NCBI GenBank assembly: GCA_021828445.1
Contig: JAJZJD010000015.1
Span: 1 to 14,400 of the forward strand
From: a bacterium
Lineage (GTDB): Bacteria > SZUA-79 > Acidulodesulfobacterales > Acidulodesulfobacteraceae
DNA: 14,400 nucleotides
Direction: 5' to 3'
Made by a program: the position numbers and the translations under genes. Positions 1-6,713 of the stretch are shown here, piece by piece. Each line of letters begins with the position of its first letter. The stretch's first letter is position 1. The notes under the pieces were generated by a model. The model saw only the letters and a list, made by a program, of their open reading frames with translations. It was not told where the DNA came from and did no database searches.

Positions 1-61
1 CGCGATAAGAGAAGGCGGGCACACGGTTGGAGCCGGAGTTATAACAGAGGTTATAGAGTAA
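1..61 (+). CDS. tuf: Elongation factor Tu, C-terminal end (partial)
   Basis: The first 61 bases, read from base 2, encode AIREGGHTVGAGVITEVIE followed by TAA at 59-61. This is the characteristic end of EF-Tu domain 3, the GTPase that delivers aminoacyl-tRNA to the ribosomal A site. Only the last 19 codons are in the window. A tuf gene directly before rpsJ is the usual junction of the str and S10 blocks. The 74-base gap to rpsJ holds no terminator with a T-tract, so read-through transcription into the S10 block is likely (inference). Confidence 0.95.
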   Translation, partial: AIREGGHTVGAGVITEVIE

Positions 62-64
62 TTT

Positions 65-84
65 AAACATAGAAAAACATAGAA
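65..84 (+). repeat. Tandem AAACATAGAA x2 in the tuf-rpsJ gap
   Basis: AAACATAGAA occurs twice back to back at 65-74 and 75-84 and ends one base before the hairpin at 86-109. The CATAGAA core recurs in front of hairpins at 8606-8612 and 12704-12710, and without hairpins at 7714-7720 and 10402-10408. The duplication is seen directly. Its function, whether part of a mobile element or an mRNA signal, is unknown. Confidence 0.7.
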
Positions 85-85
85 T

Positions 86-109
86 GGGGATGGAATTAAT
101 TCTGTCCCC
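86..109 (+). repeat. GGGGA-type intergenic hairpin, copy 1 (tuf-rpsJ)
   Basis: The arms GGGGATGGAATT (86-97) and AATTCTGTCCCC (98-109) pair over 12 positions as RNA. Two of these pairs are G-U wobbles, which would be mismatches in DNA. The innermost pairs must open to form a loop. The hairpin is followed by TAATAAAGGGG, which holds the likely rpsJ Shine-Dalgarno. No T-tract follows, so it is not an intrinsic terminator. It belongs to the hairpin family also seen at 4291, 7126 (decayed), 8614, 12058 and 12711. Confidence 0.75.
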
Positions 110-135
110 TAATAAAGGGGTAATATAAAATAAAG

Positions 136-447
136 ATGGAAATTCAAAAGATAAGGATCAGGCTTAAAGCATACGATCATCGTTTGTTGGATCAATCGGT
201 GACGGAAATAGTTGAAACCGCAAAACTTACCGGTTCCAAAATTAGCGGACCTATACCGCTGCCGACTAAAATCAATAAGTATTGCGTCTTACGCTCTCCG
301 CATGTGGATAAGAAGTCGAGAGAAGAGTTTGAGATGAGGACGCATAAAAGGATTATTGATTTGCTTGAACCGAATCAGGCAACCATTGATGCGTTAATGA
401 AATTAGATTTATCTTCAGGTATAGATGTAGATATTAAGCAGATTTAA
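136..447 (+). CDS. rpsJ: 30S ribosomal protein S10 (uS10)
   Basis: This 103-residue protein starts MEIQKIRIRLKAYDHRLLDQ, the typical S10 opening, and carries the conserved stretch GPIPLPTKINKYCVLRSPHV followed by KKSREEFEMRTHKR. S10 sits in the 30S head and, in bacteria that use it, pairs with NusB in antitermination. Length matches the family (about 102-105). The Shine-Dalgarno is probably AGGGG at 116-120, about 15 bases before the ATG, which is a long spacing; no better one lies closer. It is the first gene of the S10 block, and the gap before it holds a hairpin and a tandem repeat rather than the long L4-bound leader known from E. coli. Confidence 0.97.
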   Translation: MEIQKIRIRLKAYDHRLLDQSVTEIVETAKLTGSKISGPIPLPTKINKYCVLRSPHVDKKSREEFEMRTHKRIIDLLEPNQATIDALMKLDLSSGIDVDIKQI

Positions 448-470
448 TTGAATCTCGGAGTATTAAAATT

Positions 471-1118
471 ATGATAAAAGCAATAATAGGAAAAAAGATT
501 GGAATGACGCAGATATTTAATCAGGACGGCATGATTGTGCCCGTTACGGTTATCAAGGCGGGACCTTGCACCGTAGTGGGAAAAAAGATTAAGCAGTCTG
601 ATGGATACGATGCATTGCAAATAGGTTTTGAAGAAGCGAAATCGTTCAGATTAAAAAAGCCTATTCTCGGAAAATTTTCAAAGAATAATTTAAACCCGTT
701 AAAAATTTTAAAAGAATTTAGGGATTCGGAAATAGACGGCGTGAACATAGGCGACGTCATCGACATCTCTATATTTAACGATGTGCAATCCGTATCTATA
801 AGCGGCATTTCAAAAGGGAAAGGGTATCAGGGAGTCGTTAAAAGATGGGGTTTCTCAGGCGGCAGAGATACACACGGTTCTAATTTTCATAGGGCTCCAG
901 GTTCCATAGGACAGTCGTCTTATCCGTCGAAGGTATTTAAGGGCTTAAAAATGCCGGGACATATGGGAATGGATAAAAAAACCGTTTTAAATTTAAAAGT
1001 GGTCAAGATTGACGCAGATGAAAATCTGATGTATGTTAAAGGCGCCGTCCCTGGAGCCAATAATAACATAATCTATATATACGCCGCTGATAAATCGGGA
1101 AGGAAACTGCATAAGTAA
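471..1118 (+). CDS. rplC: 50S ribosomal protein L3 (uL3)
   Basis: This 215-residue protein begins MIKAIIGKKIGMTQIF, the standard L3 N-terminus (initiating base to fold around the peptidyl transferase region of 23S rRNA). The central extension is present around residues 117-165, with HGSNFHRAPGSIGQ then KVFKGLKMPGHMG. Gln148 in GSIGQ corresponds to the glutamine methylated by PrmB in E. coli (family knowledge). CGGAG at 456-460 is a plausible Shine-Dalgarno 10 bases before the ATG. The gene follows rpsJ by 23 bases and precedes rplD in the usual order. The C-terminal tail KSGRKLHK is basic and lineage-specific. Confidence 0.97.
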   Translation: MIKAIIGKKIGMTQIFNQDGMIVPVTVIKAGPCTVVGKKIKQSDGYDALQIGFEEAKSFRLKKPILGKFSKNNLNPLKILKEFRDSEIDGVNIGDVIDISIFNDVQSVSISGISKGKGYQGVVKRWGFSGGRDTHGSNFHRAPGSIGQSSYPSKVFKGLKMPGHMGMDKKTVLNLKVVKIDADENLMYVKGAVPGANNNIIYIYAADKSGRKLHK

Positions 1119-1160
1119 AAATAATTTTTTACCTGTCTTAAGAAAAGGGGATTTATTATA

Positions 1161-1796
1161 ATGTCTGAAAGCGCAAACGTATTAAACATAAGCAATAAAA
1201 ACGCCGGAAATATTTCGTTGAATGAAGAAATATATTCGTATCCCGTTAAAGAACCTTTAATAAAAGAATTTGTTTTATTGACTCTTGCCAATAAAAGGTT
1301 GGGATTGGCTTCTACAAAAAATAGAAAGATAGTTTCCGGCGGCGGAATTAAGCCGTGGAAGCAGAAAGGAACCGGCAGAGCAAGGGCGGGTTCGACCAGA
1401 TCTCCTTTATGGAAAGGCGGCGGAACTATTTTTGGACCTACAAACGAAAGAAATTATAAGAAGGATATGCCTAAGAAAGCAAGGAAGGCGGCTGTTAAAT
1501 CTGCCCTGTCGCATTTGTTAAAAGAAGGGCGCCTTGTTTTTATAGAAGATTTTGAGCTTTCAAATATTAAAACAAAAGAAATGAAATCGATATTCAATAA
1601 TCTTGGAATAAAAAAGGGATTACTAATACTGCCGGCATCGAATACGGACGACAAAATAATTAAGTCCACCAGAAATCTTATGGATTACAAAGCGACCTGC
1701 GTAAATCTCTTAAATATCGTAGATCTATTAAAATATGAAAAAGTAATGATTACGGTTAAAGCTAACGAAGAACTTGAGAGGAATCTTGCATTATGA
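1161..1796 (+). CDS. rplD: 50S ribosomal protein L4 (uL4)
   Basis: This 211-residue protein has the diagnostic basic loop at about residues 57-100 (GGGIKPWKQKGTGRARAG, then RSPLWKGGGTIFGP) that reaches the narrow part of the exit tunnel; macrolide-resistance changes map here in other bacteria. AAAAGGGG at 1143-1150 lies 10 bases before the ATG. The stop overlaps the rplW start as ATGA (1793-1796), implying translational coupling. In E. coli L4 represses its own operon through a leader hairpin and also inhibits RNase E; whether either holds here cannot be seen from sequence. The N-terminus (about residues 1-20) is divergent. Confidence 0.97.
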   Translation: MSESANVLNISNKNAGNISLNEEIYSYPVKEPLIKEFVLLTLANKRLGLASTKNRKIVSGGGIKPWKQKGTGRARAGSTRSPLWKGGGTIFGPTNERNYKKDMPKKARKAAVKSALSHLLKEGRLVFIEDFELSNIKTKEMKSIFNNLGIKKGLLILPASNTDDKIIKSTRNLMDYKATCVNLLNIVDLLKYEKVMITVKANEELERNLAL

Positions 1797-2080
1797 AAGA
1801 ATTAAATACCGCTATAGAAAAAGCCGTGCAGTCCGAAAAAAGTCTAAAAATTAGAGAGATAAATAATACTTATGTCTTTAACGTTAATAGGGATGCAAAT
1901 AAAAAAGATATTAAAGATGCGGTCGAAAAGTACTTTAATGTTAAAGTTGATAACGTCAATACGGTAATTACCAGGGGTAAGTTCAGAAGAGTGGGCAAAT
2001 ATACCGGTAAATTACCCAATATTAAAAAGGCTTATGTAAAACTTCAAGAAGGCCAGAGAATTTCGGCTTTAGAAGTATAA
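1793..2080 (+). CDS. rplW: 50S ribosomal protein L23 (uL23)
   Basis: This 95-residue protein has the L23 signature, with ANKKDIKDAVEKYFNVKVDNVNT in the middle (residues about 37-59) and a basic loop RGKFRRVGKYTGKLPNIKKAYV (about 62-83). L23 lies at the exit of the peptide tunnel and is the docking point for trigger factor and SRP in bacteria. It starts within the rplD stop codon (4-base ATGA overlap). Length is normal for the bacterial family (about 95-100). It ends 16 bases before rplB. Confidence 0.96.
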   Translation: MKELNTAIEKAVQSEKSLKIREINNTYVFNVNRDANKKDIKDAVEKYFNVKVDNVNTVITRGKFRRVGKYTGKLPNIKKAYVKLQEGQRISALEV

Positions 2081-2096
2081 TCGGGAGAAAAGAACG

Positions 2097-2924
2097 ATGC
2101 CATTAAAAAAATATAAACCAACATCAAGCGCTAGAAGATTTCAAACGGTTTCCGATTTTTCTGAAATTACGCGTGACTTTCCTGAAAAAAGTCTTCTTGC
2201 AAAATATAAAAAAAATGCCGGAAGAAATAATAACGGTAGGATTACTACGCGGCATCAGGGCGGAGGGCATAAGAGAAGATATAGAATTATTGATTTCAAA
2301 AGAGATAAAAGAGAGGTGCCCGCCCGCGTAATAGAAATAGAATACGACCCCAACAGGTCGGCAAGAATTGCTTTATTAAGCTATATAGACGGCGAGAAAA
2401 GATATATATTGTGTCCCGTCGGTTTAAAAAAAGGCGACAGCGTCGTATCATCCGAGAAAGCCGATATCCAGCCGGGGAACTGCATTCCGTTATTTAATAT
2501 TCCGGTTGGAACAATGATACATAATATAGAAATGAAGCCTAACTCCGGAGGAAAACTTGTAAGAAGCGCAGGTGCTTATGCCGAACTTCTAGGAAAGGAC
2601 GGCGGATATGCGCAGATTAAAATGCCTTCGGGAGAGTTTAGAATAGTGCCGGAAAAATGTTGCGCCACCATAGGTCAAATCGGAAATATCGAACATGAAA
2701 ATATCAGCATCGGTAAGGCCGGAAGGTCTAGATGGCTCGGCATAAGACCTTCGGTAAGGGGTGTTGCCATGAATCCTATCGACCATCCTCACGGCGGAGG
2801 CGAAGGCAAGACTTCAGGCGGACGTCATCCCGTTACGCCATGGGGTGTGCCGACTAAAGGATATAAAACCAGAAAAAATAAGCAAACCTCTAAATATATT
2901 ATATCGAGGAGAAAGGCAAGATAA
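2097..2924 (+). CDS. rplB: 50S ribosomal protein L2 (uL2)
   Basis: This 275-residue protein matches the usual 273-277 length. It shows the N-terminal GRNNNGRITTRHQGGGHKRRYR patch (about 42-63), the OB-like and SH3-like core, and the near-invariant MNPIDHPHGGGEGKTSGGRHP segment (about 225-245). His230 and His232 in that segment lie at the peptidyl transferase-proximal loop, where E. coli His229 is known to matter. L2 supports subunit association and the peptidyl transferase centre. GGGAGAAAAG just upstream serves as Shine-Dalgarno. No truncation or anomaly was seen. Confidence 0.98.
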   Translation: MPLKKYKPTSSARRFQTVSDFSEITRDFPEKSLLAKYKKNAGRNNNGRITTRHQGGGHKRRYRIIDFKRDKREVPARVIEIEYDPNRSARIALLSYIDGEKRYILCPVGLKKGDSVVSSEKADIQPGNCIPLFNIPVGTMIHNIEMKPNSGGKLVRSAGAYAELLGKDGGYAQIKMPSGEFRIVPEKCCATIGQIGNIEHENISIGKAGRSRWLGIRPSVRGVAMNPIDHPHGGGEGKTSGGRHPVTPWGVPTKGYKTRKNKQTSKYIISRRKAR

Positions 2925-2965
2925 TCGATATAAAATTTTAATTATATAAATTAGGAGAATTAAAG

Positions 2966-3268
2966 TTGGCTAGGTCTATAAAAAAGGGTCCGTTTTCTGA
3001 CAAATCGCTTTTGGAAAAAGTTGAAAAGGCATTTGATTCCAACGACAAAAAAATAATTAAGACGTGGTCCAGAAGGTCAACCATAATACCTTCGATGGTG
3101 GGATTTACTTTTGCCGTCCATAACGGCAAGAAGTTTATTCCGGTCTTTGTCAGCGAAAATATGGTAGGACATAAACTTGGCGAGTTTAGCGCCACAAGAA
3201 CTTTTACTATGCATTCAGGGGACAGAAAGACAAAGGTTAAAACCGGCGGCGGTTCATCCTCAAAATAA
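2966..3268 (+). CDS. rpsS: 30S ribosomal protein S19 (uS19)
   Basis: This 100-residue protein starts at TTG (2966) and reads MARSIKKGPF, the standard S19 N-terminus, so TTG is the start; AGGAG at 2953-2957 is 8 bases upstream. Conserved features include TWSRRSTIIPSMVGFTFAVH (about 34-53) and VGHKLGEFSATRTF (about 67-80). S19 forms a complex with S13 in the 30S head near the A-site finger. It is about eight residues longer than E. coli S19 through a Gly/Ser/Lys-rich tail (KTKVKTGGGSSSK). The 41-base gap before it is only AT-rich sequence with the Shine-Dalgarno. Confidence 0.97.
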   Translation: MARSIKKGPFSDKSLLEKVEKAFDSNDKKIIKTWSRRSTIIPSMVGFTFAVHNGKKFIPVFVSENMVGHKLGEFSATRTFTMHSGDRKTKVKTGGGSSSK

Positions 3269-3285
3269 ACAAAAAGGGGTAGAAA

Positions 3286-3618
3286 ATGGAGTTTAAAGCA
3301 GAAGCGAAATATATTAAAGTATCTCCTCAAAAAGCAAGGCTTGTGGTTGATTTAATTAGGGGGAAGAAGGTTTACGACGCTATCAATATATTAAAGTTCA
3401 CTAAAAAGAAATCCGCCAATCCGGTTTATAAACTTTTAAAGTCTGCTCTGGCAAATGCATCTTCGACGGGCAGGGTTGACGTGGACAACCTGATAGTAAG
3501 AAAAATAAACGTAGATATGTCTCTCTCTTTGAAAAGACTTATGCCTAAAGCTATGGGACGCGGAGCGACTATTAAAAAACGTATGAGCAATATAAAAATA
3601 GTTCTTGAAGAAATTTAA
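3286..3618 (+). CDS. rplV: 50S ribosomal protein L22 (uL22)
   Basis: This 110-residue protein has the L22 hallmarks: KYIKVSPQKARLVVDLIRGK at the N-terminus, AL-N-A-ASS in the middle and the extended beta-hairpin at about residues 78-100 (SLSLKRLMPKAMGRGATIKKRMS), which lines the exit tunnel beside L4. Erythromycin-resistance changes map to this hairpin in other species (family knowledge). The gene starts 17 bases after rpsS, with AAAAAGGGG as Shine-Dalgarno, and is followed 14 bases later by rpsC. Length is standard. Confidence 0.97.
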   Translation: MEFKAEAKYIKVSPQKARLVVDLIRGKKVYDAINILKFTKKKSANPVYKLLKSALANASSTGRVDVDNLIVRKINVDMSLSLKRLMPKAMGRGATIKKRMSNIKIVLEEI

Positions 3619-3632
3619 AACGGAGGTAGATT

Positions 3633-4268
3633 TTGGGGCAGAAAGTTAATCCAATCGGACTTAGAATCGGAATCAATAAAACATGGGATTCCGGCTGGTA
3701 TAGCGACAGAAATTATGCGAAATTCTTGCACGCGGATTTGAAGATCCGTGAATATTTAAAGAAGAAGCTTTATTCGGCAGGGATATCTAAAATAAATATC
3801 GGCAGAAAAGCGGAGAAATTAATTATCGATATATTTGCCGCAAGACCCGGAATAATTTACGGTAAAAAAGGTTCGTCGGAATTCGATAACATTAAAAACG
3901 AGATTGCAAAGATTAATAAAATAAAAACCAAGGATATCGAAATAAATATAATAGAGGTTAAAAAGCCCGAATTAGATTCCATTTTAGTGGCCGAAGGCAT
4001 TGCGTCCCAGCTTGAGAAAAGAGTTGCGTTTAAAAGAGCAATGAAAAAAAGCGTTACTATGGCATTGAAGAGCGGGGCGAAAGGCATTAAAATAACATGC
4101 GGGGGAAGATTGGCCGGAGCGGAAATAGCAAGAACGGAATGGTATCGCGAGGGCAGGGTTCCACTTCATACATTAAGGGCGGATATCGACTATGGTACGT
4201 CAGAGGCTAATACTACTTACGGAAAGATAGGAGTTAAAGTCTGGATATATAAAAGAGACGTATTATAA
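3633..4268 (+). CDS. rpsC: 30S ribosomal protein S3 (uS3)
   Basis: This 211-residue protein begins MGQKVNPIGLRIGI at TTG 3633; GGAGGT at 3622-3627 is 5 bases upstream and decides the start. The KH type 2 domain shows its GXXG loop as GKKG at residues 77-80. The C-terminal domain contains GAKGIKITCGGRLAGAEIAR and the RADIDYGTSEANTTYGKIGVKVWI ending. S3 lines the mRNA entry tunnel with S4 and S5 and contributes to helicase activity. It is about 20 residues shorter than E. coli S3 because the protein stops soon after KVWIYK, which is common outside gammaproteobacteria. Confidence 0.97.
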   Translation: MGQKVNPIGLRIGINKTWDSGWYSDRNYAKFLHADLKIREYLKKKLYSAGISKINIGRKAEKLIIDIFAARPGIIYGKKGSSEFDNIKNEIAKINKIKTKDIEINIIEVKKPELDSILVAEGIASQLEKRVAFKRAMKKSVTMALKSGAKGIKITCGGRLAGAEIARTEWYREGRVPLHTLRADIDYGTSEANTTYGKIGVKVWIYKRDVL

Positions 4269-4290
4269 TTAAAAAAATAACGGAAAGAGA

Positions 4291-4314
4291 AGGGACCGGC
4301 TTAAGTCTGTCCCT
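4291..4314 (+). repeat. GGGGA-type intergenic hairpin, copy 2 (rpsC-rplP)
   Basis: The arms AGGGACCGGCTT (4291-4302) and AAGTCTGTCCCT (4303-4314) pair at 11 of 12 positions, with one C-U mismatch and one G-U pair. The first pair is A-U where copy 5 has G-C, a paired change. Its centre, CTTAAG, is shared with copy 4 at 8614. CTATAAAAAAGGTG follows and supplies the rplP Shine-Dalgarno. The upstream flank (AACGGAAAGAG) only partly resembles the CATAGAAAGAG box. No T-tract follows. Confidence 0.75.
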
Positions 4315-4333
4315 ATAAAAAAGGTGAATAATT

Positions 4334-4747
4334 ATGTTAATGCCCGCTAAAACAAAATACAGGAAGCAAATGAAGGGTAGAATGAGAGGGAAGGCTACCC
4401 GCGGCAATGCTCTTGCATTCGGAGATTTCGGATTAAAAGTAATAGAATGCGGTTATATAACCGCCAGACAAATAGAAGCGGCAAGAATTGCAATGACCAG
4501 ATTTGTAAAAAGAGGAGGCAAAGTCTGGATAAGGATTTTCCCGGATAAGCCTATTACAAAAAAACCGGCAGAAACCAGAATGGGAAAAGGAAAGGGCTCG
4601 GTAGAAGAATGGGTATGCGTTGCCAGACCCGGATTAGTTTTATATGAAATGGAAGGGATTCCAAAAGAAGTTGCACAGGAGGCTTTAAGACTGGCATCCC
4701 ATAAACTGCCGCTTAAGACTATATTTATAGAGAGAGGAGAATTCTAA
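4334..4747 (+). CDS. rplP: 50S ribosomal protein L16 (uL16)
   Basis: This 137-residue protein starts MLMPAKTKYRKQMKGRMRG, the usual L16 opening, with AAGGTG at 4321-4326 as Shine-Dalgarno; the second Met is two codons in and the MLMP form is typical. The loop PAETRMGKGKGSVEEW (about 79-94) carries Arg82, equivalent to E. coli Arg81, the residue hydroxylated by YcfD there. L16 helps position A-site tRNA and organises the 50S central protuberance side. Length is normal. The gene starts just downstream of hairpin copy 2. Confidence 0.97.
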   Translation: MLMPAKTKYRKQMKGRMRGKATRGNALAFGDFGLKVIECGYITARQIEAARIAMTRFVKRGGKVWIRIFPDKPITKKPAETRMGKGKGSVEEWVCVARPGLVLYEMEGIPKEVAQEALRLASHKLPLKTIFIERGEF

Positions 4748-4751
4748 ATAT

Positions 4752-4946
4752 ATGAAATTCAAAGAATTAAATACAATGAACGATGAAGAACTTAAAGTGA
4801 AAGAATCTGATTTCAGGAAAGAAATATTTAATCTTACAGTTCAGAAATCATTAGGTTCGTTAGAAAATCCTAAGAGAATCCAAGCGGTAAAAAGGTCCAT
4901 AGCGAGAATTAAAACTATTTCAAACAATAGGAAGCGGGAGATATAA
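4752..4946 (+). CDS. rpmC: 50S ribosomal protein L29 (uL29)
   Basis: This 64-residue protein fits the two-helix L29 fold: KFKELNTMNDEELKVKESDF, then RKEIFNLTVQKSLGSLENP and a KRSIARIKTI helix. L29 sits near the tunnel exit next to L23. Only 4 bases separate it from the rplP stop, and its Shine-Dalgarno (GAGAGGAG, 4732-4739) lies inside the end of rplP, so the two are probably translationally coupled. rpmC between rplP and rpsQ is the canonical position. Confidence 0.95.
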   Translation: MKFKELNTMNDEELKVKESDFRKEIFNLTVQKSLGSLENPKRIQAVKRSIARIKTISNNRKREI

Positions 4947-4948
4947 TT

Positions 4949-5179
4949 ATGAAAAAAACATTAACGGGAATCGTGACATCCGACAAGATGGATAAAACCA
5001 GAGTGGTTATAGTTTCGGACATCGTAAAGCATCCTGTTTATAAAAAATATGTAAAAAAGGTTAAAAAATTTAAAATTCACGATGAAAAGAATGCTTCGCA
5101 TACGGGAGATAAAGTTTTATTTATCGAAACGCGCCCTTTGTCTAAAGATAAAAGATGGAATCTCGAAGCAATTCTATAA
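4949..5179 (+). CDS. rpsQ: 30S ribosomal protein S17 (uS17)
   Basis: This 76-residue OB-fold protein shows KKTLTGIVTSDKMDKTRVV, the KHPVYKKYVKKVKKFKIHDE strand-loop, and TGDKVLFIETRPLSKDKRW, all standard S17 motifs. S17 is a primary 16S rRNA binder needed for early 30S assembly. It begins 2 bases after rpmC; GGGAG overlapping the end of rpmC (4936-4940) acts as Shine-Dalgarno. It closes the S10 block. It ends at AILstop, slightly shorter than E. coli S17 (84). Confidence 0.96.
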   Translation: MKKTLTGIVTSDKMDKTRVVIVSDIVKHPVYKKYVKKVKKFKIHDEKNASHTGDKVLFIETRPLSKDKRWNLEAIL

Positions 5180-5222
5180 TAAAATTTTCTTTAATATAAT
5201 TTAATTACTTGGGGCTATAACG

Positions 5223-5591
5223 ATGATTCAAATGCAGACGGTTTTAAAATCCGCCGATAATTCGGGCGCAAAAAAGCTTATGTGTATTAAAGTTCTTGGA
5301 GGTTCCAAACGAAAATATGCCGGAATCGGCGATATAATAGTCGTTTCTATAAAAGAAGCCATTCCAAATTCCAAGGTCAAAAAAGGCGATGTCTCAAAAG
5401 CGGTTATCGTTCGAACGGTTAAAGAAGTAAAGCGACCGGACGGAAGCTATATAAGATTCGATAATAATTCGGCAGTTTTAATAAACAACCAGAACGAACC
5501 TATAGGCACCCGTATTTTTGGTCCCGTAGCGAGAGAATTGAGAGCAAAAAAATTTATGAGGATTATATCCTTAGCGCCAGAGGTCCTATAA
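5223..5591 (+). CDS. rplN: 50S ribosomal protein L14 (uL14)
   Basis: This 122-residue protein begins MIQMQTVLKSADNSGAKKLM and contains KEAIPNSKVKKGDV, AVIVRTVKEVKRPDGSYIRF and GTRIFGPVARELRAKKFMRI, matching L14 end to end at the family's usual 122 residues. L14 lies at the subunit interface next to L19 and is the docking site of the silencing factor RsfS in many bacteria (family knowledge). It is the first gene of the spc block, after a 43-base AT-rich gap. The only Shine-Dalgarno candidate is GGGG at 5211-5214, which is weak. Confidence 0.97.
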   Translation: MIQMQTVLKSADNSGAKKLMCIKVLGGSKRKYAGIGDIIVVSIKEAIPNSKVKKGDVSKAVIVRTVKEVKRPDGSYIRFDNNSAVLINNQNEPIGTRIFGPVARELRAKKFMRIISLAPEVL

Positions 5592-5592
5592 T

Positions 5593-5907
5593 ATGACTAT
5601 TAAATTAAAAAAGAACGATAACGTAACGGTTTTAGCGGGAAAAGAAAAAGGCAAGTCAGGTAAGATTATCCGGGTCGATAGAGAAAAGAACAGGGTCTAT
5701 ATCGAAAAGGTAAATATGATAAAAAGGCATGTTAAGCCTCGGAGCGCGCAGGAACCGGGAGGAATAATAGACAAAGAAGCGCCGGTAAATATATCTAATG
5801 TAGCTTTATATTGCCCTAAATGTAAAAAGGCGGTAAGATTTTCCGTTAATACGGACGATAAAGGAAAAAAAACAAGGCTTTGCAAAAAATGCGGGTCTGA
5901 AGTTTAA
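5593..5907 (+). CDS. rplX: 50S ribosomal protein L24 (uL24), zinc-ribbon form
   Basis: This 104-residue protein has an N-terminal KOW motif (about residues 8-34, DNVTVLAGKEKGKSGKIIRV) followed by RHVKPRSAQEPGGIIDKEAP. The C-terminal domain carries four cysteines, Cys74/Cys77 (CPKC) and Cys97/Cys100 (CKKC), predicting a zinc ribbon that E. coli L24 lacks but many other bacteria have. L24 is one of two initiator proteins of 50S assembly and sits near the tunnel exit. It starts 1 base after the rplN stop, so coupling is likely, and is followed by rplE. Confidence 0.96.
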   Translation: MTIKLKKNDNVTVLAGKEKGKSGKIIRVDREKNRVYIEKVNMIKRHVKPRSAQEPGGIIDKEAPVNISNVALYCPKCKKAVRFSVNTDDKGKKTRLCKKCGSEV

Positions 5908-5924
5908 TTTTGGAGGATTTAAAA

Positions 5925-6467
5925 TTGTCAGCAAGATATAAAGAATTTTATAAAAATGAAGTTGTACCAAGATTAATAAAAGAAACGGGTTATAAAAATA
6001 TTAATCAGATACCTAAATTGGAAAAAATAGTTATCAATATGGGTCTCGGAGAAGCAACTTCCAATTCGAAAATAATTGAGCAGTCAGTTGCGGAAATGAC
6101 TAAAATTGCCGGCCAAAAACCTGTAGTTGCAAAGGCAAAAAAGTCTATTGCCGCCTTTAAATTAAAAGAAAATCAGGAAATCGGCTGTTTTGTTACCTTA
6201 AGAAGCGATAAAATGTATGATTTTTTTGATAAACTTATTAATATATCCCTTCCTAGAGTTAGGGATTTTAAGGGCATTTCCAAAAAATCATTCGACGGCC
6301 GCGGAAATTATACTATGGGAGTTAAGGAACAGCTTATATTCCCGGAAATCAGTTATGAGCTTATTGAGAAGGTTAAAGGAATGAATATAACAATAGTTAC
6401 TTCTGCAAAAAATAATGAAGACGGATATAAACTTTTGAAAAGTTTTAATTTTCCGTTTAGAAATTAG
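5925..6467 (+). CDS. rplE: 50S ribosomal protein L5 (uL5)
   Basis: This is a 180-residue protein from the TTG at 5925. An in-frame TTG at 5910 exists, but the Shine-Dalgarno GGAGG (5912-5916) overlaps it and sits 8 bases before 5925, and the shorter form (LSARYKEFYKNEVVPRL) matches the family's N-terminus and length (about 179). Conserved segments include KLEKIVINMGLGEA, GQKPVVAKAKKSIA, SLPRVRDFKGISKKSFDGRG and NYTMGVKEQLIFPEI. L5 binds 5S rRNA with L18 and contacts the P-site tRNA and the S13 bridge. Confidence 0.95.
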   Translation: MSARYKEFYKNEVVPRLIKETGYKNINQIPKLEKIVINMGLGEATSNSKIIEQSVAEMTKIAGQKPVVAKAKKSIAAFKLKENQEIGCFVTLRSDKMYDFFDKLINISLPRVRDFKGISKKSFDGRGNYTMGVKEQLIFPEISYELIEKVKGMNITIVTSAKNNEDGYKLLKSFNFPFRN

Positions 6468-6479
6468 GAGATACGGTAT

Positions 6480-6665
6480 ATGGCAAAAAAGTCTATGATT
6501 ATAAAAGCTGGAAGGACGCCTAAATTTAAAGTAAGAGCGCATAACAGGTGCCCGATATGCGGAAGACCGAGAGGTTATTACAGAAAGTTTGATATGTGCA
6601 GAATTTGTTTTAGGACAAACTCGAGCAAAGGGCTTATTCCCGGAGTTACCAAATCAAGCTGGTAA
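6480..6665 (+). CDS. rpsN: 30S ribosomal protein S14, zinc-binding (uS14, type Z)
   Basis: This 61-residue protein is the short zinc-binding form of S14: Cys24-x2-Cys27 (CPIC) and Cys40-x2-Cys43 (CRIC), with RPRGYYRKFDMCRICFR between and after and a GLIPGVTKSSW end. The longer zinc-free S14 of E. coli is about 101 residues. S14 binds late in 30S head assembly beside S3 and S10. It starts 12 bases after rplE with TAGGAG as Shine-Dalgarno. Position between rplE and rpsH is canonical. Confidence 0.97.
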   Translation: MAKKSMIIKAGRTPKFKVRAHNRCPICGRPRGYYRKFDMCRICFRTNSSKGLIPGVTKSSW

Positions 6666-6713
6666 GTAATTTAAAAATATTTTTAATATATTTAAGAGAG
6701 GAAAAAAGAAAAA

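Noticed and set aside
86..109. Rho-independent terminators at the intergenic hairpins (also 4291, 8614, 12058, 12711)
   Set aside because: None is followed by a run of T; the right flanks are A-rich and lead straight into a Shine-Dalgarno and gene.
1131..1150. Hairpin between rplC and rplD (CCTGTCTTAAG / AAAAGGGG)
   Set aside because: Only CCT/AGG plus scattered pairs; too many mismatches to count as a member of the hairpin family.
5195..5200. Perfect TATAAT in the rpsQ-rplN gap as a promoter for the spc block
   Set aside because: The gap is nearly all A/T, TATAAT also occurs at 5175-5180, and no TTGACA-like box is at the right distance for either.
5910..5924. Upstream TTG start for rplE
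   Set aside because: The Shine-Dalgarno GGAGG overlaps this TTG and is correctly spaced for TTG 5925, which also gives the normal L5 N-terminus.
6671..6686. 16-base perfect palindrome TTAAAAATATTTTTAA before rpsH
   Set aside because: Composed only of A and T in an AT-rich gap; expected by chance and not repeated elsewhere in the window.
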